NCBI RefSeq assembly: GCF_038051995.1
Contig: NZ_CP150290.1
Coordinates: forward strand, 855,501 to 919,500
Source of the DNA: Paenibacillus sp. FSL H8-0537
Lineage (GTDB): Bacteria > Bacillota > Bacilli > Paenibacillales > Paenibacillaceae
DNA: 64,000 nt
Direction of reading: 5' to 3'
The position numbers were made by a program, and so were the translations under genes. Positions 35,156 through 43,904 of this stretch are shown in pieces. The notes under the pieces were generated by a model, which was given only the letters and a program-made list of their open reading frames with translations, was not told the DNA's origin and searched no databases. The first letter of the stretch is position 1. The number at the start of each line of letters is the position of its first letter.

Positions 35156-35926
35156 TTATTGTCCGACCATACCGCCATCGACCGTATAAAGAGATGCTGT
35201 AACGAATGATGCTTCATCCGACAGGAGGAAGTTCATTACCGCTGCCACTTCTTCCGGCTCGCCGTAACGACCCATAGGTGTTGCCGCTTCATTGGCTTTT
35301 TTGAAGGCCTCCGGATTGCCGAAGTTTTCTTCAATTTGACGCATCATGCGCGTATTGATTGTGCCTGGCAGAACGGCGTTGACACGAATGCCAAGCGGAG
35401 CAAGCTCATTAGCTGTAACGCGAGTTAAACCGATTACGGCATGCTTGGACATGATGTATGGGGACATGCCTGGTGCGCCCATAAGGCCTGCCAGCGAGGA
35501 AGTGTTCAAAATCGCGCCGGATTTTTGCTTTTTCATCACAGGAACGACATAGTGAAGGCCGAGGAATACGCCGCGAACGTTTACGTTATATACAAGGTCG
35601 AGTGCTTTCACGCTTTGCTCTTCGATAAGTCCAGATGGGCCTTCGATGCCTGCATTGTTGGCGAAATAATCGATTGTGCCAAATTTTTCAACGGCTTTAT
35701 TGACGTAGTTTTCAACATCCTCTTCTTTGGAGACGTCTGCTGCTACGATTAGGGAGTTGGAATCGTCAAGGCCAAGCTCAGCAACGACTTGCTGCAAGGC
35801 TTCAAGCTTCAAGTCTACTAGGACCAAATTAACTTTACGCTCTACAAAACGGCGGGCAAGCTCTTTTCCAATGCCGCCAGCGGCGCCTGTAATGACTGCG
35901 GTTTTCGTTGTTGTTGTAGTAACCAT
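35156..35926 (-). CDS. SDR-family oxidoreductase
   Basis: A 256-residue classical SDR. Cofactor loop GAAGGIG, Asp after strand two (VLVDLKLE), NNAGIEG, catalytic Ser in NTSSLAG and intact YIMSK, with the C-terminal YTVDGG. It is the first gene of the two-SDR operon facing a TetR gene. Together the two enzymes may act on successive or opposite steps of an alcohol/ketone conversion; that is inference from pairing only. Confidence 0.9.
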   Translation of the reverse strand: MVTTTTTKTAVITGAAGGIGKELARRFVERKVNLVLVDLKLEALQQVVAELGLDDSNSLIVAADVSKEEDVENYVNKAVEKFGTIDYFANNAGIEGPSGLIEEQSVKALDLVYNVNVRGVFLGLHYVVPVMKKQKSGAILNTSSLAGLMGAPGMSPYIMSKHAVIGLTRVTANELAPLGIRVNAVLPGTINTRMMRQIEENFGNPEAFKKANEAATPMGRYGEPEEVAAVMNFLLSDEASFVTASLYTVDGGMVGQ

Positions 35927-36269
35927 GTTTTATCGCATCCTTATCGTATAATTTAGTCGAGCGTTATGTTGAATGAATATGATGTATGTCTGCCATTACA
36001 GGTTACACTTCACAATGTTGTCACGACAATAATCAATACTCTCTTCAGTGTCACGTAGGTGACAGGTAAAGAATATATGTCTACTTTTGGACGGAAATTG
36101 AACATATGAAGCTCAATTGTTGATTTTGCTTATGATGTTTAAATGTATTCCAACGTATGCATGTCTTGGATGCTTAATAGGTAGGCAAGATTAGCTGACA
36201 TTTATTATGGAATATTGAATGAGGTATAATAGAAACAATATGACCTATAAGCTTTGGAGGATGAGCGCA
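35927..36269. other. 343-base divergent intergenic region with dyads
   Basis: It separates the SDR operon from the TetR gene. It holds two inverted repeats: TTGTC/GACAA at 36018-36029 and TGTCAC/GTGACA at 36049-36064. A good -10 (TATAAT, 36225-36230) lies before the TetR start. No gene seen. Confidence 0.6.
36018..36064. promoter_or_regulatory. Candidate TetR operator dyads
   Basis: Two inverted repeats 20 bases apart, both containing GTCAC: TTGTC-AC-GACAA (36018-36029) and TGTCAC-GTAG-GTGACA (36049-36064). They lie upstream of the SDR operon, where a TetR repressor would bind. Confidence 0.5.
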
Positions 36270-36914
36270 TTGGCAACGGAGGATCAACTGGACCGAAGAA
36301 CAAGAAGAACGCGTCAAGCGATTAAAGCTGCATTCGTGTCGCTCATATTAGAGCGAGGATATGAGGCTGTGACCATACTTGATGTGGCGAAGCGGGCGGA
36401 TTACAATCGCGGCACTTTTTATAAGCATTTTGTAGGCAAAGAAGAGCTGCTGCAAGAAATACGAAGCGAATTTCTGCTTGGCTTTGCCGAGACCTTGCTC
36501 ATCCCTTACGAGGGGATGGATCTGGTAAAGGCAGAAGATATTTATCCTTCGGCGCTGCAGCTGTTTAACCATATTGAGAAAAATAAAGATGAATTTCAAG
36601 CGCTGCTCTCTGTAGATCGCAGCTTCGGGTTCGAGCTTTACGACGTGCTTCGGGAGTCGATGAGGCGCGATATGCACATTATTATGGATGAGGGAAGCCC
36701 CGCTCTAGACTATGAAATAATGCTTAGCTACCAGATGTCAGCTGCAATAGGGGTTATTCTTTATTGGGAAGAGTCAGGCTTTAAATATTCCACGTCCTAC
36801 ATGGCGGATCAGTTAATTGGACTGGTCAATCGCAAAATGGATAAAATCACCTTCAAAAAAAATGTGACTTCTTCATCTCCAACGGTAAGTGTCTATTCCC
36901 CTTATAATCAGTGA
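36270..36914 (+). CDS. TetR-family transcriptional regulator
   Basis: A 214-residue regulator. The N-terminal helix-turn-helix is clear: RTRQAIKAAFVSLILERGY then VAKRADYNRGTFYKHFVGKE. The C-terminal half is the less conserved ligand/dimer domain. TTG at 36270 is taken as start because GGAGG lies nine bases before it, whereas the ATG at 36261 touches the GGAGG. It diverges from a two-gene SDR operon and probably represses it until an alcohol, ketone or related inducer binds. Confidence 0.9.
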   Translation: MATEDQLDRRTRRTRQAIKAAFVSLILERGYEAVTILDVAKRADYNRGTFYKHFVGKEELLQEIRSEFLLGFAETLLIPYEGMDLVKAEDIYPSALQLFNHIEKNKDEFQALLSVDRSFGFELYDVLRESMRRDMHIIMDEGSPALDYEIMLSYQMSAAIGVILYWEESGFKYSTSYMADQLIGLVNRKMDKITFKKNVTSSSPTVSVYSPYNQ

Positions 36915-37222
36915 TGCCTAAGATTGGCTTGCCATCTTCTACAGCTGCTGTATAAATTATAATTACAAATTTTTCTATTAATTGATATTGTAGGCTGGTC
37001 TAGGAAGATGTATAATTTTTACACGGGTCGTTCCCAGCTTTATCTATCGGGTATCTTGCTTGCAAAGGGGTAGGCTCTTTCAACCAACATAGGGAGGAGG
37101 CGCGTCTAATTAAAAATATAGACAAGTATTTGTCGTTAGCTTCGCTTATGTATGTTGAATGACAGTACTACGGATTTGTGAGTGGTTACCGTAACCGAAT
37201 AGAAAAAGGAGTGAATTAAAGA
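36915..37222. other. 308-base intergenic region before the xylanase gene
   Basis: No gene. It contains GACAAGTATTTGTC (37121-37134, a dyad) and GGTTACCGTAACC (37184-37196), a perfect 6-1-6 palindrome 26 bases before the xylanase start that could be a repressor operator. Confidence 0.5.
37184..37196. promoter_or_regulatory. Palindrome GGTTACCGTAACC before the xylanase gene
   Basis: A perfect 13-base dyad just upstream of the AAAAAGGAG ribosome site of the xylanase gene. Its position suits a repressor operator; the regulator is not in the window. Confidence 0.4.
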
Positions 37223-39571
37223 ATGAGTATTCGTCAGCTTTATCCATTTATGAAAGCGCTTAAATTTCTGATTATCCTAAGCTTATTGCTTCCCCTCTAT
37301 TGGGCAAAGCCTGTGCAAGCGGAGGAAGCCGGAAATACCTTGCTCCAGTTGAGCGATTTCGAGGATGGTACGGCGCAGCAATGGGTTGGCCGCGGCGGTG
37401 AGGAGGTTCTGGCTGCGAATGCCGCAGCAGCGCGCAGCGGAGCCTACGGCTTGGCGGTAAGTGGACGGACAAACACTTGGCATGGACCTTCTCTGGATGT
37501 GACAAGCCAGCTTGAGATTGGGCAAACGTATGAGTTTATTGGTTGGGTCAAGCTGCCTGCTGGAGCAGCAAACACCAATATTTCAATGTCTCTTCAGCGC
37601 ACATTGCCAGCGGGTACCCGCTATGAGAATATTGCATCTGGAGCAGTCACAGCGAGCGGCTGGACGAAGCTGCAGGCTGCATTCAAAATGCTCGAGCCGG
37701 CCACACAGGTATCGGTTTATTTTGAGGTATCAGGAAGTGCAACCGCTTCCTTCTACATCGACGATTTCCGGTTAGAGCGGCAGCCGGATCTCGGCCCAAT
37801 TATTATTGAAGAGGACATACCGTCGCTTCAAGATGCTTTTGCCGGAAAATTTCTGCTTGGCTCGGCTTTTACGAATGATGAGCTTCTGACCGAGCCTGAC
37901 AAACAGCTTCTGACCAAGCATTTTAACAGCGTAACGCCTGGCAATGTGCTGAAGTGGGATAGCACAGAGCCGCAGGAGAACGTATTTAATTTTACGGAGG
38001 CAGATGCTGCTGTAGCTTTCGGTGTGCAAAATGACCAGCAGGTGCGGGGACATACGCTAGTCTGGCATGCGCAAACGCCGGATTGGGTGTTCCGGGACGC
38101 GAACGGTAACCTGGTCAGCAAAGCGGTGCTGTATGCACGCATGCAAAATCATATTCAGACGGTAATGGAACGATATGAGGGCAAAATATATGCATGGGAT
38201 GTAGTGAATGAGGTCATCGATGCATCGCAATCAGATGGCTTGCGCCGCAGCCTGTGGTATCAAATTGCGGGTGAAGAATATATTGAAAAAGCATTCGAGT
38301 TCGCCCATGCGGTAGACCCGACTGTTAAGCTGTTCATTAACGATTACAATACGCATGAACCGGCAAAAAGCCAGGCGCTGTATAATTTAATTACACGTTT
38401 GCAGGCTAAGGGCATTCCGGTTGACGGCGTCGGCCACCAGACGCATATCAGTCTTTATTACCCGACGCTTGCAGAAATAGAAAGCTCCATCATCAAATTC
38501 AAAGCGTTGGGACTGGAAACGCATATTACCGAGCTGGATATTAGCGTCTATTCGGATAATTCACAATCCTATGAGACATTTTCGGAGGAGCTAAAAACAC
38601 GCCAAGCCAATTTGTACAAGTCGCTGTTCCAGGTGTTTTTGCGGCATACGGACACCGTTACGAATGTGACCTTATGGGGCAAGGATGATGCGCATACTTG
38701 GCTTCGCACCTTCCCGGTAGCCCGCAACAATTGGCCGCTCCTATTCGATGAGCGATTGCAGTCCAAGCCCGCCTATTGGTCGGTGCTGGAAACGGTCGAG
38801 ACGCCTGAGGGGCCGCTCGTTCCTGCTGCGCCGTCCGGCTTAACAGCAACAGCTGGCAACGTGCAGGTACAGCTTGCATGGAATACGGTAGCTGGCGCGA
38901 CCTCGTATACGGTGAAACGGGCGACGACGAGCGGCGGGCCATATACGACGCTGTCTGCTGCTGTAGCTGGCAGCGGATATAATGACACAGCCGTTACGAA
39001 CGGAACGACCTATTATTATATTATTCAAGCGGTCAACAGCGCAGGCACAGGAGCAGCCTCAGCCGAAGCAGCCGCCACACCGAGCGGTACAACCGGACCA
39101 GAGCAGCCTTCTGGTTCATTAGCGGTAGCTTACCGGGCAGGGGATACCAATGCTGGGGATAACCAACTGAAGCCGCAGTTTATTATAAAAAATAACGGGA
39201 CCGCTCCCATCGCATTGAGCGGACTTACTATTCGCTACTGGTACACGATTGACGGAGAAAAACAGCAAAATTTCTTCAGCGACTATGCCCAAGTAGGCAA
39301 TAATAATGTGGCGGGCAGCTTCGTCAAGCTGAGCACGCCGCGGACGGGCGCCGATCATTATGTGGAGCTGTCTTTTAGCGCTGGCGCTGGCAGTATTCCG
39401 GCGGGCGGAACATCTGGCGAAATTCATACGCGCATTCATAAGAACGATTGGACGAATTTCAGCGAGACGGATGATTATTCTTTTAACCCGCTGCGAATCA
39501 CTTATGCAGATTATACAAAGGTCACCTTGTATCAAAACGGAAATTTAGTGTGGGGCACGGAGCCTAGCTAA
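37223..39571 (+). CDS. Secreted multidomain GH10 endo-1,4-beta-xylanase
   Basis: A 782-residue secreted enzyme. Order: signal peptide ending VQA (about residue 33); a CBM22/CBM4_9-type carbohydrate-binding module (about 40-190, FEDGTAQQW and SFYIDDF); a GH10 catalytic barrel (about 200-530) with acid/base Glu330 in DVVNE and nucleophile Glu437 in ITELD; an Fn3 linker (about 535-625); and a C-terminal CBM3 cellulose-binding module (about 635-782, starting GSLAVAYRAGDTNA). The enzyme cuts xylan while its modules bind xylan and cellulose. AAAAAGGAG precedes the ATG. It is monocistronic with its own terminator. Confidence 0.96.
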   Translation: MSIRQLYPFMKALKFLIILSLLLPLYWAKPVQAEEAGNTLLQLSDFEDGTAQQWVGRGGEEVLAANAAAARSGAYGLAVSGRTNTWHGPSLDVTSQLEIGQTYEFIGWVKLPAGAANTNISMSLQRTLPAGTRYENIASGAVTASGWTKLQAAFKMLEPATQVSVYFEVSGSATASFYIDDFRLERQPDLGPIIIEEDIPSLQDAFAGKFLLGSAFTNDELLTEPDKQLLTKHFNSVTPGNVLKWDSTEPQENVFNFTEADAAVAFGVQNDQQVRGHTLVWHAQTPDWVFRDANGNLVSKAVLYARMQNHIQTVMERYEGKIYAWDVVNEVIDASQSDGLRRSLWYQIAGEEYIEKAFEFAHAVDPTVKLFINDYNTHEPAKSQALYNLITRLQAKGIPVDGVGHQTHISLYYPTLAEIESSIIKFKALGLETHITELDISVYSDNSQSYETFSEELKTRQANLYKSLFQVFLRHTDTVTNVTLWGKDDAHTWLRTFPVARNNWPLLFDERLQSKPAYWSVLETVETPEGPLVPAAPSGLTATAGNVQVQLAWNTVAGATSYTVKRATTSGGPYTTLSAAVAGSGYNDTAVTNGTTYYYIIQAVNSAGTGAASAEAAATPSGTTGPEQPSGSLAVAYRAGDTNAGDNQLKPQFIIKNNGTAPIALSGLTIRYWYTIDGEKQQNFFSDYAQVGNNNVAGSFVKLSTPRTGADHYVELSFSAGAGSIPAGGTSGEIHTRIHKNDWTNFSETDDYSFNPLRITYADYTKVTLYQNGNLVWGTEPS

Positions 39572-39577
39572 ACGAGG

Positions 39578-39624
39578 AAGGAAGGGCGGAAGGCATAGCG
39601 TTGCCTTTTCGCCCTTCCTTATTT
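39578..39624. terminator. Terminator after the xylanase gene
   Basis: AAGGAAGGGCG pairs with CGCCCTTCCTT, with an inner AAGGC/GCCTT stem. Confidence 0.8.
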
Positions 39625-39711
39625 AACGATAGGCTGAATCAATCAGCTTGACCGACAAAGGAAGACGATTGATCAGCACATGAATAGGTCTATTAGGGTC
39701 TATTCTGTGGC

Positions 39712-40677
39712 CTATTGCAGCTTAGTTTGCTTGGAGGCTAATTTTTCAGCAATTTCTTCTGCCTGATATATCGTCGTATAGGGATCAGCAGAAAGGTATT
39801 TATGAATATCCAGCTCATATACCTGGTTATTTTTCATGGCATCCATCCCCGCCCATATTTCAGGAATATCTTCTTTATCGCTGTTTTCGGACTTCATAAG
39901 CAGGAGATAATCGCCTACATATTCCCCAAATAGCTCGGAGCTGATATCCATGCTTTCCTCGCCTTTATCAATTAAATCCTGTTTGATTTTTGTAGCAGGC
40001 GTGAGGCCAAGCAAGTCGTATACCGCTTTACCGCCGCGGTTTGCACTTTTTCCAACAATGCCTACATTGGTAAGCCAATTAAAATCGGCTATCGTAAAGG
40101 TGGCGCCAGCCGGTACGGCCGCCTGTGCTTTTTTGCGCGCTGCTTCTGCTCTTTGGGTAAACTGCTCATTCCACGCTTCAGCTTCCGTCTGGCGATTCAG
40201 AATTTCACCCATAGCGGTCACCTCCTCTTCCATGGATGCATATTCGTCAGGCACGAAAACGACCGTCGGAGCGATTTTGGAATAGGAATCATAGGCATCC
40301 TTGTTCCACGTAATAATGAGATCAGGCTCAAGCGCTACCATTTTTTCAAGTGAAACCTGATTGTGATTTCCGATATCCGCTGTTTTCTCCAGAGGCTTGC
40401 GCATAAACTCGCCATAATCGAGAAGGCTGTGAGGCACTCCGATAGGAGTGACGCCTACAGCAAGCACATGTCCGATATTCCAATCTACAATAATGCGCTC
40501 GGGCTGAGCTGGGATTTCGATCTCGCCAATAGATGTGTTTATCATCCGAGTTACCGGTGTTTGGGCTGTATCCTCCACCTGTTCAGCAGTCTCCTGATTA
40601 GCGCAGCCAGCGAGGAATACAGCAAGTGCTAGCATGGCAAGGCATGCCATTTTGTGAAAAGCTTGTTGTCTAAACAT
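39712..40677 (-). CDS. Iron-siderophore ABC transporter substrate-binding lipoprotein
   Basis: A 321-residue lipoprotein: signal peptide with lipobox FLAGC (Cys near residue 25), then a FecB-type binding protein. EIEIPAQPERIIVDWNIGHV, LEPDLIITWNKDAYD and NRGGKAVYDLLG are the conserved landmarks. No permease or ATPase is adjacent. It diverges from an AraC regulator whose C-terminal half is clearly its paralogue, and the shared 145-base region (193 bases to the regulator's start codon) has two Fur-box-like sites. It should deliver a ferric siderophore to a shared or remote FecCD permease. AGAGGG precedes the ATG. Confidence 0.94.
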   Translation of the reverse strand: MFRQQAFHKMACLAMLALAVFLAGCANQETAEQVEDTAQTPVTRMINTSIGEIEIPAQPERIIVDWNIGHVLAVGVTPIGVPHSLLDYGEFMRKPLEKTADIGNHNQVSLEKMVALEPDLIITWNKDAYDSYSKIAPTVVFVPDEYASMEEEVTAMGEILNRQTEAEAWNEQFTQRAEAARKKAQAAVPAGATFTIADFNWLTNVGIVGKSANRGGKAVYDLLGLTPATKIKQDLIDKGEESMDISSELFGEYVGDYLLLMKSENSDKEDIPEIWAGMDAMKNNQVYELDIHKYLSADPYTTIYQAEEIAEKLASKQTKLQ

Positions 40678-40696
40678 CTCGAACCCTCTTTCTAAT

Positions 40697-40711
40697 TGAT
40701 AACAATTTTCA
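40697..40711 (-). promoter_or_regulatory. Fur-box-like site before the second lipoprotein gene
   Basis: TGATAACAATTTTCA matches TGATAAT-N-ATTATCA at 12 of 14 positions, 20 bases before the lipoprotein start. Confidence 0.65.
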
Positions 40712-40757
40712 TTTGAATCTCACTTTAGATGAAATTTTTAGATTGTACAATGACCAA

Positions 40758-40787
40758 TTCGGAACGAGAGCATACCCGTTTCGGAAC
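40758..40787. promoter_or_regulatory. Candidate AraC-type direct-repeat operator
   Basis: TTCGGAAC occurs at 40758-40765 and 40780-40787, exactly 22 bases apart, between the two Fur-box-like sites of the divergent region. It adjoins a possible minus-strand -35 (TTGGTC) and, on its other side, a TTGACT for the regulator. Confidence 0.55.
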
Positions 40788-40804
40788 TTGACTAAAGATT
40801 GTAT

Positions 40805-40819
40805 TGAGAATCGTTATCA
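40805..40819 (+). promoter_or_regulatory. Fur-box-like site before the AraC-binding-domain regulator
   Basis: TGAGAATCGTTATCA matches TGATAAT-N-ATTATCA at 12 of 14 positions. Confidence 0.65.
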
Positions 40820-40870
40820 TATATGATGAGGATGCACGCCCGTTTTAATGCTAACGATAGGAGCTTTCTT

Positions 40871-42628
40871 ATGGATATAGAGCAATATGCAGCGCTGTGG
40901 GACAATAGGCCAGTCCGGCTATTGGATGTCCGGCGTTATGAATATGAGATTAACCAGGCACCTAGCTCCCAAATATGTCCATCCAACACCTTTTTATTTG
41001 TCATGCGCGGCCGAGGAATCATATGGCTGGATCAAGAGATGCATAGGGTTGACACCTGCTATGCCATTCATGGCAGCCAAGGGGCGCATCTAAGCGTCAT
41101 AGCCGATGAGGCGATAGAGCTTTATTGGGTTGTATATATGTTTGTGGGGCCTTTGCCCGTGGATGCTGCGGATTTGAATGCCCACTTTGGCATGCAGCTA
41201 TCCTATCCTTCACCGCTTTTGGCGCATATGGCGCAGCTGCAGAGGCAATGGGAAAACATTGATTATTTGGAGCGTATCCAATTGACTTCCCAATTTTATC
41301 AATGGCTGTACGAGCTGCTGAAGCAAATACGGCAGCATCGCGCACTAGCCTCAGGTCTTGACCGAACAACGCAAATCATTGGCTATTTTGCAGAGCATTA
41401 TAAGGAGTCGCTAACTGTTGAGCACGTAGCAGCTGCATTTAATTGCAGTACCCGTTATATAAACCGACTGTTCCATAATCGGCTTCATATGAGCCCAGGA
41501 CGTGTGCTGGCTCAAATTCGCATGGCTCAAGCAACGCGACTGCTTAGACAAACGGAAGCAACCCTGCAAAATATTGCTGAGCAGGTCGGTTACGCGAATG
41601 GTTTCACATTGAGCCGTTATTTTAAAAAGAATTTCGGAATCTCTCCCAAGCATTATAGGGAGCAGCTTAGAAAATACGGACCAACCTTCGAAATAGGAGC
41701 TAGCGAGCTTGATTCAGCTGTAAAGGTATGGCTAGGAGCGAATAGTGAAGAGCCAGTCATTCGGGGAAACAACAATCCAAGTGCAAGAACGCTTGCTACG
41801 CCAATGGGCAGCATTCAGGTTCCGGCTACGCCGAGCCGGGTAGTGGTGGATTGGGATATCGGCCATGTTTTGGCGTTAGGGGTTACACCGCTAGGAGCGC
41901 CGTATTCTCTTATCGGGGGCAAGAAGTGGCTTGAGCCCTATACGAATGCGGAGGCTGTGAATATCGGCAATCATAACCACATCTCGCTGGAAAAGGTTCT
42001 GGCATTGGAGCCAGACCTGATTATTACCTGGGACCCCGGCGCATACGCCTCGTATGCCCGCATTGCGCCAACGGTTGTTTATCAAAGCGGAGCGTACCAG
42101 ACAATAGCGGAGGAAATGCAAGCGATGGGCCATATTTTAAATCGACAAGAGGAAGCGGCTGCATGGCTAAGTGAGTTCGTGCGGCGGACAACTATAATAC
42201 GCAATCATGTAAGCAAATATGTTCCCCCTGGGCGTACATTTACAATAGCTGATCCGAATTGGGGCGAGCACGTCGACCTGATAGGAAACAGCAAGGGCCG
42301 TGGCGGCAGAGCTGTCTATGAGCTGCTGGGATTTAAGCCTGCCGAAAAAGTGCGGCGTGAAATCATAGAACAGGGGCTTGAATATGCCCAAATAGACAGA
42401 AGGGAAATTAGCGCGTTTCTTGGCGACTATTTGCTCATGCTGAATAGTCCGCATGGCAGCTCCGCTACACATTCAATACTGCGGCATGAGCTGGATAAAG
42501 TGTCGACCTGTGAAGTGATAAATCTAGAGTGGAGTAAATATTTTTTATCCGATCCCTTGTCGACATTGCTGCAGGCGGAAGAAATCGCGCAGCGAATTAC
42601 GGCAGCGGGCCCCATTCGTATGCGGTAA
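40871..42628 (+). CDS. AraC-family regulator fused to a siderophore-binding domain
   Basis: A 585-residue Btr-type protein. The N-terminal cupin-like region spans about 1-140. The double helix-turn-helix (VEHVAAAFNCSTRYINRLF and LQNIAEQVGYANGFTLSRYF) lies at about 166-270. Residues 305-580 form a FecB-type binding domain without signal peptide that closely follows the adjacent lipoprotein (VVVDWDIGHVLALGVTP, LEPDLIITWDPGAYASY, GRGGRAVYELLG). The ATG at 40871 is preferred to 40823 because GATAGGAG precedes it. It should sense in the cytosol the siderophore that the lipoprotein captures outside, and activate its gene. Confidence 0.93.
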   Translation: MDIEQYAALWDNRPVRLLDVRRYEYEINQAPSSQICPSNTFLFVMRGRGIIWLDQEMHRVDTCYAIHGSQGAHLSVIADEAIELYWVVYMFVGPLPVDAADLNAHFGMQLSYPSPLLAHMAQLQRQWENIDYLERIQLTSQFYQWLYELLKQIRQHRALASGLDRTTQIIGYFAEHYKESLTVEHVAAAFNCSTRYINRLFHNRLHMSPGRVLAQIRMAQATRLLRQTEATLQNIAEQVGYANGFTLSRYFKKNFGISPKHYREQLRKYGPTFEIGASELDSAVKVWLGANSEEPVIRGNNNPSARTLATPMGSIQVPATPSRVVVDWDIGHVLALGVTPLGAPYSLIGGKKWLEPYTNAEAVNIGNHNHISLEKVLALEPDLIITWDPGAYASYARIAPTVVYQSGAYQTIAEEMQAMGHILNRQEEAAAWLSEFVRRTTIIRNHVSKYVPPGRTFTIADPNWGEHVDLIGNSKGRGGRAVYELLGFKPAEKVRREIIEQGLEYAQIDRREISAFLGDYLLMLNSPHGSSATHSILRHELDKVSTCEVINLEWSKYFLSDPLSTLLQAEEIAQRITAAGPIRMR

Positions 42629-42682
42629 TCAAACCAAATAGGACGATTGGGATCTATGATTGCTGAAAAATGTATTCGGATG

Positions 42683-43636
42683 TTAAACCTTGCCTGAGTT
42701 AACCTGTGTATCGATGGAGCCGCCCTGAATAATAATTTGAACGGCAGAAGCGATAATCGGAGCTATTGGCAAAATGACAAGCTTCTCGCCAAAAGCCTCA
42801 TGCTCCTCCTGTATCGCAATCGTATCGGTGACGACGATTTCACTGATATTTGGCGAGGCCAGCAAATTGTGGGCCCCTCCCGAAAAAAGTCCATGCGTAG
42901 CGCAAACATAAGCATTCTCAGCGCCATTTTGCTTAAGGGCATTAACGACATTGACGATTGTATTTCCGGTATCAATCAAATCCTCAATTATGATAGGCGT
43001 TTTGCCCGCTACATCCCCAATAATATGCGTTATTTCCGTCTGGTTGTGAGCGGGGCGGTTTTTGATCATAATAGCGAACGGGCAATCCAGCTCGCCCGCA
43101 AGCTTTTCCGCTGTTGAGGCGCGTCCTGCATCGGGAGAAACGACGACCGGATTATTAATATTTTTGCTTTTCAAATGGTGGATAATAAGATCGAGGGCGG
43201 TTAAATGGTCAACCGGAATTTCGAAAAAGCCTTGAATCGGATCGGCATGCAGATCAATCGTTACGATGCGGTTGGCGCCTACAGTCGTCAGCACCTCGGC
43301 GACCAGCTTCGCCGAAATTGGCTCGCGGGGAGCGGTTTTTCGCTCTTGGCGGGCATAGCCATAATAGGGCAGGATCAAATTAATTTTATTGGCCGAAGCA
43401 CGCTTGGCAGCATCAATGAGCACAAGCAGCTCCACCAAATGCTCATTGACCGGATGGGACATCGCTTGAATGATGAAGACGTCACAGGTGCGAATAGGCT
43501 CCTGATAGGAAACGTGAATTTCCCCGCTTTGATGTCGGGTAATGGCCACATCGCCAAGCGGCTGCCCGAGCAATGAACAAACCTGCTCAGCGAGCTTGCG
43601 ATTGGATGTGCCGGAAAAAAGCTTTATTTTTTGCAT
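42683..43636 (-). CDS. prs: Ribose-phosphate pyrophosphokinase (PRPP synthetase), divergent paralogue
   Basis: A 317-residue class I PRPP synthetase, the normal length. It makes PRPP from ribose 5-phosphate and ATP. Landmarks: KLFSGTSNRKLAEQV, the catalytic loop YGYARQERKTAPREPISAKL, VTIDLHADPIQGFF, VVSPDAG and the ribose-5-phosphate loop EDLIDTGNT. Some positions differ from the usual enzyme (RQDRKARAREP and DDIIDT are the common forms), and the gene is not beside the usual gcaD/spoVG neighbours, so it may be a second copy. The ATG at 43636 follows AGGAGG. Confidence 0.9.
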   Translation of the reverse strand: MQKIKLFSGTSNRKLAEQVCSLLGQPLGDVAITRHQSGEIHVSYQEPIRTCDVFIIQAMSHPVNEHLVELLVLIDAAKRASANKINLILPYYGYARQERKTAPREPISAKLVAEVLTTVGANRIVTIDLHADPIQGFFEIPVDHLTALDLIIHHLKSKNINNPVVVSPDAGRASTAEKLAGELDCPFAIMIKNRPAHNQTEITHIIGDVAGKTPIIIEDLIDTGNTIVNVVNALKQNGAENAYVCATHGLFSGGAHNLLASPNISEIVVTDTIAIQEEHEAFGEKLVILPIAPIIASAVQIIIQGGSIDTQVNSGKV

Positions 43637-43642
43637 CCTAAG

Positions 43643-43804
43643 CCTCCTAAAGGAAAAGCGTTTCGCCAACTTTTTGTTTTGAAGCTTGAAAATTTAAAGT
43701 CACACAAAACGCTGTCTATTGGCATCGTAGTATCGGACATCTCCGATGCGGTCTTTACAGAAATTATTCGCGGCATTGAAGATTTATTCGATGAATTACA
43801 ATGA
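43643..43804 (+). pseudogene. LacI-family regulator fragment
   Basis: A plus-strand frame without a start codon reads SIGIVVSDISDAVFTEIIRG then IEDLFDELQ and stops at 43804. This is the hinge-to-effector-domain opening of LacI/PurR regulators. The DNA-binding part and the other three-quarters are missing; the fragment begins inside the prs ribosome site, so it is a relic. Confidence 0.55.
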
Positions 43805-43904
43805 CGACTACTGGGGGCTTGGATCGAAATACGAATATTGAGCTTAAAACAGAAATTGGATATGCTAGAGAAGATGAAGCAGAGATAGAAAAGGAGCTGA
43901 GGGC

